A stretch of 64,000 nucleotides of DNA, from the NCBI RefSeq assembly GCF_900115095.1, contig NZ_FOVH01000004.1:352127-416126 (forward strand), in the 5' to 3' direction. This stretch comes from Actinomadura madurae. Lineage in GTDB: Bacteria > Actinomycetota > Actinomycetes > Streptosporangiales > Streptosporangiaceae. The notes beneath the pieces were generated by a model that had not been told where the DNA came from, ran no database searches, and saw only the letters and a program-made list of their open reading frames with translations. Positions 33,783 through 40,359 of the stretch are shown here, in pieces. Position numbers and translations under genes: made by a program. Within the stretch, counting starts at the first letter, position 1, and the number at the start of each line of letters is the position of its first letter.

Positions 33783-35542
33783 ACGCGCCGCTGCGCAGCG
33801 CCCGCTGGTTCGGCGGGCAGGACGTGCCCGGGTTCGTGCACCGCAGCGCCCTGCGCGCGACGGGCATCGGCCGCGCGGCCTTCGAAGGGCGGCCGGTCAT
33901 CGGCATCTGCAACTCGTGGTCGGAGCTGGTCAACTGCAACGTGCACCTGCGCGGGCTGGTGGACGCGGTCAAGCGCGGCGTGCTGCAGGAAGGCGGCGTG
34001 CCGCTGGAGTTCCCGACGATGTCGCTGGGCGAGCAGCTGATGAAGCCGACCGCGATGCTCTACCGCAATCTGATGTCGATGGACGTCGAGGAATCCCTGC
34101 GCGCCAACCCGATCGACGCGACGGTGCTGCTCGCCGGCTGCGACAAGACGGTTCCCGCGCAGCTGATGGGCGCGGCGAGCGCGGACGTGCCGGCGGTCAT
34201 GGTGACGGGCGGGCCGGCCAATCCGGCCGTCTTCCGCGGCCGCCGCCACGGCGTCGGCACGGACCTGTGGCGCCATGTCGACGACGTGCGCGCCGGGCTG
34301 ATGAGCATGGACGAGTACGAGGAGCTCGAGGCGGCCTCCGCGCCCTCGCCGGGGCACTGCCCGGAGATGGGGACGGCCTCGACGATGGCCTCGATCGTCG
34401 AGGCGCTCGGGATGAGCCTGCCGGGCTCGGCCGCGATCCCGGCGACGGACGCGCGCCGGTACCAGCTCGCCGAGGCGTCCGGCCGCCGGGCGGTCGCGCT
34501 GGCCCGCGAGGGCACGCGCCCGTCGCGGATCCTGACTCCCGGCGCGTTCGACAACGCGATCACCACGCTGCTCGCGGTCGGCGGATCGACGAACGCCGTC
34601 GTCCACCTGCTCGCGCTGGCCGGGCGCGCCGGCGTCGCGCTCACGCTCGACCGCTTCCACGAGCTGTCGGAACGGACCCCGCTGCTGGTCGACGTCCGCC
34701 CCGCGGGCGAGCACCTGGTGGAGGACCTGTTCCACGCGGGCGGGATCCCGGCGGTGCTGCGCGAGCTGCGTCCGCTGCTCGCACTGGACGCCCTGACGGT
34801 CAACGGCCGCACGATCGGCGAGAACGTCGCGCGGTACGGCGGCGATGGGGACCCTGCGCGGTACGGCGGCGAGGACGTCATCGCGCCGCTCGACCGGCCG
34901 TACCAGCCGCCGGGCGGCCTGGCGGTCGTGCGCGGTTCGCTGGCTCCCGGCGGCGCGGTCGTGAAGTGCAGCGCCGCGAGCCCCGAGCTGCTCCGGCACA
35001 CCGGCCCGGCGGTGGTGTTCGACGGCATGACCGACCTCGCGGCCCGGATCGACGACCCGGACCTCGACGTCACCGCGGACTCGGTGCTGGTGCTGCGCAA
35101 CGCCGGTCCGCGCGGCGGGCCGGGCATGCCCGAATGGGGGCAGCTGCCCATCCCGGCGAGGTTGCTGCGCGCGGGGGTCCGCGACATGGTGCGGGTCTCC
35201 GACGCGCGGATGAGCGGCACCGCGTTCGGCACGACCGTCCTGCACGTCGCGCCGGAGTCCGCCGCCGGCGGGCCGCTCGCGCTCGTGCGCGACGGCGACC
35301 CGATCGCCCTCGACGCGAGGGCCGGCCGGCTCGATCTCCAGGTGCCGGAGACCGAACTCGCCCGCCGGCGGCGGGAATCGGCGCCACCCGCGCCCGCATT
35401 CACCCGCGGTTATGGCGCGCTCTATGTCGAACACGTTCTGCAAGCCGATCAAGGATGCGATTTCGATTTCCTGCGGGGGCGATCGGAGAACCCCGGCGAA
35501 GAACCGCAGGGAATGCTGTCGGGATGGATAGGAGGCTGGTGA
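33779..35542 (+). CDS. IlvD/Edd family dehydratase (sugar-acid or hydroxy-acid dehydratase)
   Basis: 587 residues. The three iron-sulfur cysteine regions are present: CNSWSELVNCNVHL, AGCDKTVPAQLMG and GHCPEMGTASTMA. Others: AVGGSTNAVVHLLALA, GGAVVKCSAA, RNAGPRGGPGMPEWG, RVSDARMSGTAFGTTVLHVA and GYGALYVEHV. The CNSWSELVNCN form is nearer to pentonate/hexonate dehydratases than to IlvD of branched-chain amino acid synthesis, and no ilv genes are nearby. It removes water from a dihydroxy acid to give a 2-keto acid. Coupled to the FAD oxidoreductase upstream by a 4-base overlap. Confidence 0.88.
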   Translation: MNAPLRSARWFGGQDVPGFVHRSALRATGIGRAAFEGRPVIGICNSWSELVNCNVHLRGLVDAVKRGVLQEGGVPLEFPTMSLGEQLMKPTAMLYRNLMSMDVEESLRANPIDATVLLAGCDKTVPAQLMGAASADVPAVMVTGGPANPAVFRGRRHGVGTDLWRHVDDVRAGLMSMDEYEELEAASAPSPGHCPEMGTASTMASIVEALGMSLPGSAAIPATDARRYQLAEASGRRAVALAREGTRPSRILTPGAFDNAITTLLAVGGSTNAVVHLLALAGRAGVALTLDRFHELSERTPLLVDVRPAGEHLVEDLFHAGGIPAVLRELRPLLALDALTVNGRTIGENVARYGGDGDPARYGGEDVIAPLDRPYQPPGGLAVVRGSLAPGGAVVKCSAASPELLRHTGPAVVFDGMTDLAARIDDPDLDVTADSVLVLRNAGPRGGPGMPEWGQLPIPARLLRAGVRDMVRVSDARMSGTAFGTTVLHVAPESAAGGPLALVRDGDPIALDARAGRLDLQVPETELARRRRESAPPAPAFTRGYGALYVEHVLQADQGCDFDFLRGRSENPGEEPQGMLSGWIGGW

Positions 35543-35550
35543 GAGAGGTG

Positions 35551-36387
35551 ATGGATAAAGGGCTTACCGAGGAAGTGGGAAGCACGGCCGAGGCCCCTGG
35601 TAAAGTGCTGCCGGTGCAGCCGGAACGCCAGTCGAAGAAGCCGCTCGAGGGCGTCGTCCGGACGGCCAGGGTGCTGCGCGCGCTCGAGGTCCGCGGCGAG
35701 GGAAGCCTCACCGAGATAGCCCGCGACGTGGGCCTGAGCGAGCCGACCGTGCTGCGTTACCTGCACAGCCTCGTCTCCGAGAACTTCGTGGAACGGGTGA
35801 ACGACACCCGGTACCGGCTCGGCTGGGAGATCTTCCGGATGGGGCACCGGGTGCCGTCCAGCGCGGTCCCGCGCGGCGAGTCGCTGCCGGTGATGACGAC
35901 CCTGCTCGAACGGTTCAACGAGACGGTCAACCTCGCCATCCGCTACGGCGACCAGGTCGTCATCGTCGAGGTCCTGCACAGCTCGCGCACGGTGCGGAAG
36001 CTGAACGAGATCGGCCAGGTCGACCCCTGGCACGCCTCGGCCCTGGGCAAGGCGATGCTCAGCGTGATGAGCGAAGCGGAACGCCGCGCGCTCTTGCGCC
36101 GGGGCATCCTGCATGCCCACACGAAGCACACCCTGACCGACCCCGACGCGGTGGAACGGGACGTGCTCGCCGCGAGGGAACGGGGTTACGCGATCGACGC
36201 CGAAGAGGCCGCGGAAGACCTCACCTGCGTGGCCTCGGCCGTGCCCACCCAGCCCGGACTGCCGCAGATGGCGCTCAGCGTCAGCTTCCTGTCCCATCGG
36301 CTGGACGACAAGACCCTCGACTCGGCGGGCGAGGCCGTGCACTCGGCCTCGCTCGAACTGGCCCGGAGGCTGCGCACCGGCGCCTGA
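35551..36387 (+). CDS. IclR-family transcriptional regulator
   Basis: About 278 residues. N-terminal winged helix: GVVRTARVLRALEVRGEGSL, TEIARDVGLSEPTVLRYLHS; C-terminal effector domain with VNLAIRYGDQVVIVEVLHSS, WHASALGKAMLSVMSEAER, ERGYAIDAEEAAEDLTCVAS. The start is not settled: GTG 35539 overlaps the dehydratase stop and has AGGAGG only three bases away, ATG 35524 lies inside the dehydratase, ATG 35551 follows GAGAGG. It is embedded in the operon it most likely controls; the TTTCA-N5-TGAAA sites at 30274 and 36504 are its likely operators. Confidence 0.87.
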   Translation: MDKGLTEEVGSTAEAPGKVLPVQPERQSKKPLEGVVRTARVLRALEVRGEGSLTEIARDVGLSEPTVLRYLHSLVSENFVERVNDTRYRLGWEIFRMGHRVPSSAVPRGESLPVMTTLLERFNETVNLAIRYGDQVVIVEVLHSSRTVRKLNEIGQVDPWHASALGKAMLSVMSEAERRALLRRGILHAHTKHTLTDPDAVERDVLAARERGYAIDAEEAAEDLTCVASAVPTQPGLPQMALSVSFLSHRLDDKTLDSAGEAVHSASLELARRLRTGA

Positions 36388-36458
36388 GCGGGCCGGACTC
36401 GCCGCCGTGACCTGATCCGGGTCCGCGGAAAATCTCGACCGAAGCCAATGACCTCGTA

Positions 36459-36487
36459 TTTCGCGCGCGTCGCGCATCGCGCGCAAA
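36459..36487 (+). other. Hairpin after the IclR gene
   Basis: TTT(C)GCGCGC and GCGCGCAAA pair around a ten-base loop. Stands between the IclR stop and the operator of the permease gene; could be a terminator for the upstream transcript, though no T-run follows. Confidence 0.4.
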
Positions 36488-36490
36488 AGT

Positions 36491-36518
36491 CAATGTAATT
36501 AGATTTCACTGAATGAAA
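36491..36518 (+). promoter_or_regulatory. Operator upstream of the APC permease
   Basis: TTTCACTGAATGAAA (36504-36518) is TTTCA-N5-TGAAA and is the reverse complement of the word TTTCATTCAGTGAAA, nearly identical to 30274-30288. A second element CAATGTAAT (36491-36499) matches CAGTGTAAT at 30281-30289. So both promoter regions share a pair of related half-sites, in keeping with one IclR regulator controlling both. Confidence 0.55.
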
Positions 36519-36628
36519 GGTGGCGGCCGCGGGGGCGGTCTCGTCATCGCCACGGAAGTTCTCCGGAGTCACGAAAATCGCCGGCCCACCCGAAGGGCGG
36601 ATGGGCCCGAGCAGAATCGGACCGACCA

Positions 36629-38140
36629 ATGGACACTGGCAAAGACCTTTCCGTCCCCCCGACCCCGGCCGACCGCGACGTTCCCGTGCCGGCCGGCGCG
36701 GGCCGGGGTAATCACGGCCTGCGCAGGAACACCCTCGGCACGAGCAGCATCGTCTTCTACATCATCGCCGCGGCGTCGCCGCTGACCGTCGTCATCGCGC
36801 TGTTCCCGATCATGATCGGGGCGGGCAACGGGGTGGGGCTGTCGGGCGCGTTCGTGCTCGCGGCCGCGATCCTGCTGCTGTTCGCCGTCGGCTACGTCGC
36901 GATGAGCAGGCACATCACCAACGCCGGAGCCTTCTACGCCTACGTGACCCTGGGCCTCGGACGGCCGTTCGGCCTGGGCTCGGCCTCGCTGGCCATCTGG
37001 GCCTACAACGCGATCCAGGTCGGGCTCTACGGCGGCTTCGGCTACTACGCCGCGGACCTGACGCACTCGGCGACCGGCGTGAACGTCCCGTGGTGGCTGT
37101 TCGCCCTGGCCGCGATGGCGGCCTGCCTCGCGCTCGGCGTGCACGGGGTGCACACCGGCGCCCGCGTGCTCGGCGTGCTCATGTCGTGCGAGACGATCAT
37201 GATCATCGTGCTGTCCGGCGCCATCTGCGTGGACCTCGTCCGGTCCGGCACCGCGGTGACGTTCGAGCCGTTCAGCCCCACGACCACGGTCTCGGCCGGG
37301 CTGGGCATCTCGCTGATGTTCGCGCACGCCTCCTTCATCGGCTTCGAGGGCAGCGCGATCTACGGCGAGGAGGCCCGCGACCCCAGGCGCACGGTGCCCC
37401 GCGCGACCTACGTCGCGGTGGTGTTCATGGGCCTGCTGTACGCGGTGGCGTCCTGGCTGGTCGTGAACGCGGTCGGCCCGCAGTCCGTGGTGGGCGTCGC
37501 GCAGAAGGAGTCCGGCGACTTCATCTTCGCGGTCAGCAACACGATCCTCGGCTCGTGGGCCACCGGGATCTTCCACATCCTGATCCTGACCGCGATCTTC
37601 GCCGCGATCGTCACGTTCCACAACAACGTCGCGCGCTACCTGTTCTCCCTCGGCAGGCAGAACGTGCTCTGGTCCGCGCTCGGCCACACCCGCCGCGCCA
37701 AGCAGACGCCGTACGTCGCCTGCATCGTCCAGACCGGCATCGCCGCGCTGGTGGTCGGGGCGTTCGCGGTTTTCGGGCTGGACCCGTTCGCCACGCTGTT
37801 CACCTGGATGACCGGCGTCGGCGCGATCGGGGTGATCCTGTCGCAGACGATCGCCTCCCTCGCGATCTTCGTCTACTTCCGCCGGACGAGGGTCGACCGC
37901 CGCCTCTGGCACACCCTCGTCGCGCCCGTCCTCGCCACCGCCGGGCTGCTGACCCTGCTCTACCTGACGCTGGACAGCCTCGACGTCCTGCTCGGCGTCG
38001 GCGGCTGGGCGGCCTTCGCGTTCGTGGCGCTGACCTTCCTGTCCCTGCTGGCCGGAATCGCCGGCGGGCTGCTGCTGCGGCGCCGGTCGCCGGACAAGTA
38101 CCACCGGCTGCGCGCCGCGCTGACCGAAACCGTTGTCTGA
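36629..38140 (+). CDS. APC family permease (amino acid/amine transporter)
   Basis: 503 residues with about twelve hydrophobic segments. Opens with GTSSIVFYIIAAASPLTVVI, the conserved first helix of APC transporters; later AMSRHITNAGAFYAYVTLGL, SLMFAHASFIGFEGSAIYGE followed by EARDPRRTVPRATY (the conserved loop before helix 7). Imports an amino acid, amine or similar cation, which fits the aminobutyraldehyde-type dehydrogenase at the other end of the cluster. ATG 36629 has only weak ribosome-site sequence; its own promoter region carries the operator at 36491-36518. Confidence 0.87.
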   Translation: MDTGKDLSVPPTPADRDVPVPAGAGRGNHGLRRNTLGTSSIVFYIIAAASPLTVVIALFPIMIGAGNGVGLSGAFVLAAAILLLFAVGYVAMSRHITNAGAFYAYVTLGLGRPFGLGSASLAIWAYNAIQVGLYGGFGYYAADLTHSATGVNVPWWLFALAAMAACLALGVHGVHTGARVLGVLMSCETIMIIVLSGAICVDLVRSGTAVTFEPFSPTTTVSAGLGISLMFAHASFIGFEGSAIYGEEARDPRRTVPRATYVAVVFMGLLYAVASWLVVNAVGPQSVVGVAQKESGDFIFAVSNTILGSWATGIFHILILTAIFAAIVTFHNNVARYLFSLGRQNVLWSALGHTRRAKQTPYVACIVQTGIAALVVGAFAVFGLDPFATLFTWMTGVGAIGVILSQTIASLAIFVYFRRTRVDRRLWHTLVAPVLATAGLLTLLYLTLDSLDVLLGVGGWAAFAFVALTFLSLLAGIAGGLLLRRRSPDKYHRLRAALTETVV

Positions 38141-38180
38141 CAGCGGCACGAGAAACCGAACTGAAGGGGATAGACGCCCG

Positions 38181-39140
38181 ATGAACAATCCAGCCCGACC
38201 CGAGAACCGGACGAACGGGGCCGGCCTGCTGCGCGCGCAGGGGCTGCCCGAGTCCGACGACTACGGGCGCACCCGCTCCCCACTGCGGTTCGGCGACGGC
38301 GGGGACTACCGCCTGGAGATCTCCGGAGTCGAGCGGCTGTCCACCCTGGAGGTGCTGATCGCCGAGTCCGCGCGGCACGGGGTGCACATCCACCGCATCG
38401 TCTCCTTCGGCGGGGGCGCCACGCTGCTCGACCGCGGCGAATTGAAGGCGTTCGCGCAACTGGCCGCGGAGCACGACATCGAGGTGGTCGCCTGCCCGGG
38501 GCCGCGATCGGGCTGGGACAGCGGGCGGCAGGCGCTGACCGAGGAGGGCGTCACCACGGGGAAGCGCGTCCGCGGGGCCGACAACCTGCGGCGCCTGCTC
38601 GACGACTACCTCCGGATCTTCTCGGTGGGCCTGCGCGGGGTCCTCGTCGTCGACGAGGGGGTGCTGGACGTGCTGCACCACGCCCGCGAGGCCGGCGATC
38701 TCCCGCCGGACGCGTTCTTCAAGGTCTCGGTGTACGCGGGCCACGCCAACCCGGCCTCGGTGCGGATCCTGGAGCGGCTGGGCGCCGACAGCGTCAACCC
38801 GGTCGGCGACCTGTCGCTGCCGATGCTCGCCGCGATCCGCTCGCAGGTGCGCATCCCGCTCGACGTGTGGGCCCTGACCTTCGACTCCTTCGGCGGGATG
38901 AACCGGCTCTGGGAGGCGGCCGAGATCGCGGCCGTGGCGGCGCCGGTGTACTTCAAGATCGAGCCCGGCGAGTCGGAGTCGGTGATGTACAACGGCTACA
39001 CCGACCCCGCTTACCACGAGATGCTGATCCGGCACAAAGTGCGGCACGCCGCGATCCTGACCGAGTTGTCCGAGACGGTCGACCCGACGGTGCTGGCCTC
39101 ACCGGCACCCCAGGCCGTCATGCCGGAACCCGTTCCGTAA
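38181..39140 (+). CDS. U32-peptidase-like TIM-barrel protein
   Basis: 319 residues from ATG 38181, behind GAAGGGGATAG. Characteristic stretches: DYRLEISGVERLSTLEVLIA, HIHRIVSFGGGATLL, VVACPGPRSGWDSGRQAL, VLVVDEGVLDVLHHAREA, KVSVYAGHANPASVRILERL, GADSVNPVGDLSLPMLAAI and VPLDVWALT-like IPLDVWALTFDS. The pattern matches actinobacterial proteins annotated as U32 family peptidases, but I see no peptidase proof; the alternating strand-helix pattern fits a TIM barrel acting on small molecules. Last gene of the cluster, followed by a terminator; probably a pathway enzyme rather than a protease. Confidence 0.65.
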   Translation: MNNPARPENRTNGAGLLRAQGLPESDDYGRTRSPLRFGDGGDYRLEISGVERLSTLEVLIAESARHGVHIHRIVSFGGGATLLDRGELKAFAQLAAEHDIEVVACPGPRSGWDSGRQALTEEGVTTGKRVRGADNLRRLLDDYLRIFSVGLRGVLVVDEGVLDVLHHAREAGDLPPDAFFKVSVYAGHANPASVRILERLGADSVNPVGDLSLPMLAAIRSQVRIPLDVWALTFDSFGGMNRLWEAAEIAAVAAPVYFKIEPGESESVMYNGYTDPAYHEMLIRHKVRHAAILTELSETVDPTVLASPAPQAVMPEPVP

Positions 39141-39157
39141 GATTCGGCGGCGGACAC

Positions 39158-39185
39158 GGGGGGAGGCCACGCGCGGCCTCCCCCC
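39158..39185 (+). terminator. Terminator of the catabolic cluster
   Basis: GGGGGGAGGCC (39158-39168) pairs perfectly with GGCCTCCCCCC (39175-39185) around ACGCGC, 18 bases after the last stop codon. Confidence 0.75.
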
Positions 39186-39324
39186 GAATTCAACGGCCTG
39201 AATCACCGGCCGGCTGGAAATCGGGATGCTGGAGGCCGAGTCGGCCATTAGGATCTCGGGTCGCGGACGTTTGATCGCGATGGGTTAAGCGCCGTCCCCC
39301 ACTTCTCATGGAAAGACGCCCTTG

Positions 39325-40311
39325 ATGATGCGGGTTCCGGAGCAACGGCCTGAGTACCCCGAGTTGTTGGAGCGGGGGCATCCCTTCAGGCAGTGGAAGA
39401 CATGGCGGATTCCCGGTGCCGAGCTGACGCTCACCGGCTACTCCCGCGCGAACGACAAGACCTTCTTTCACATCCCCGAGCTGCGGTGCAGCCTTGACGC
39501 GGGGCTGTGTGAAGGGCGGCAGGTGGACACGGTCTTCCTGACCCACACCCACCATGATCACTCCAAGGATCTCGATTTCCTGGCGTCCAAGGCGTCCGGG
39601 ACGGACATCTACCTGCCCGCTGAGGCGGTGACCTACGCGGAGTCCTACCTGCGCGCGTCCGCCGAACTGAACCATGGGCCGGGCTTCGACCCGGCGTTGG
39701 CGACGGGTCACCGCCTGCATGGTGTGCGGCAGGGCGATGAGTTCGTCTTCGGACGCCGCGGGCACCACGTGCGGGTGGTGGAGTGCGAACACAAGGTGCC
39801 CTGTGTGGGTTACGCGTTTTCGGAGCGGCGCAAGGCTCTGCTCCCGGAATTCGACGAGTTGCGACGGTCGCTGGGAGAAGAAGGGCGGGGCGGGGAATTC
39901 GGGCGGATGATGGCCCGGTACCGCAAGGATGGTGTCGAGGTCGACCGTGTGGTCGACCGGCCGCTGTTCGCGTTCCTCGGCGATACCCATGTGAACGTGT
40001 TCGAGCGAAATCCATGGCTCTTCGAATATCCGGTCGTCATCACCGAGTGCACCTTCCTGGACGACGCCGAATTGGACCGCGCGAACCGGATCGGGCACAC
40101 CGTGTGGAGTCGGCTCAGGCCCGTGATCGAGGCTCATCCGCAGACCCTGTTCGTCCTGACCCACTTCAGCCTGCGCTACTCGGACCGGCAGATTCTGGCG
40201 TTCTTCCACCGGGAGTGGGAGGAGGCGAAGGGCGGGCGGCCTGGCAACGTCTTGCTGTGGGTGCACCCGGAAAGCCACCTGCCCGAACAGCATCAGCAGA
40301 GCGGATCCTGA
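39325..40311 (+). CDS. Metallo-beta-lactamase-fold hydrolase, RNase Z-like
   Basis: 328 residues; ATG 39325 with GGAAAGA upstream (a second ATG follows). Metal motif FLTHTHHDHSKDLDFL (HxHxDH), then CEHKVPCVGYAF, PLFAFLGDTHVNVF, VITECTFLDDAELDRANRIG and FVLTHFSLRYSDRQI. The ECTFLDD and HFSxRY segments are those of RNase Z/ElaC-type enzymes, but the protein is more divergent than housekeeping RNase Z. Either a second tRNA 3'-processing-like nuclease or a phosphodiesterase/lactonase of the same fold. Confidence 0.75.
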   Translation: MMRVPEQRPEYPELLERGHPFRQWKTWRIPGAELTLTGYSRANDKTFFHIPELRCSLDAGLCEGRQVDTVFLTHTHHDHSKDLDFLASKASGTDIYLPAEAVTYAESYLRASAELNHGPGFDPALATGHRLHGVRQGDEFVFGRRGHHVRVVECEHKVPCVGYAFSERRKALLPEFDELRRSLGEEGRGGEFGRMMARYRKDGVEVDRVVDRPLFAFLGDTHVNVFERNPWLFEYPVVITECTFLDDAELDRANRIGHTVWSRLRPVIEAHPQTLFVLTHFSLRYSDRQILAFFHREWEEAKGGRPGNVLLWVHPESHLPEQHQQSGS

Positions 40312-40359
40312 CTGTTCAGTTCGCCACCCGCCAAGTCTTGCAAGGGATCACGCAGGTCC

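Noticed and set aside
33779..35542. Branched-chain amino acid dihydroxy-acid dehydratase (ilvD)
   Set aside because: The first cysteine motif is CNSWSELVNCN, closer to sugar-acid dehydratases, and the setting is catabolic with an IclR regulator and transporter.
36513..36785. A 90-codon open frame starting inside the permease operator
   Set aside because: Gly/Arg-rich, overlaps the permease start in another frame, and has no ribosome site.
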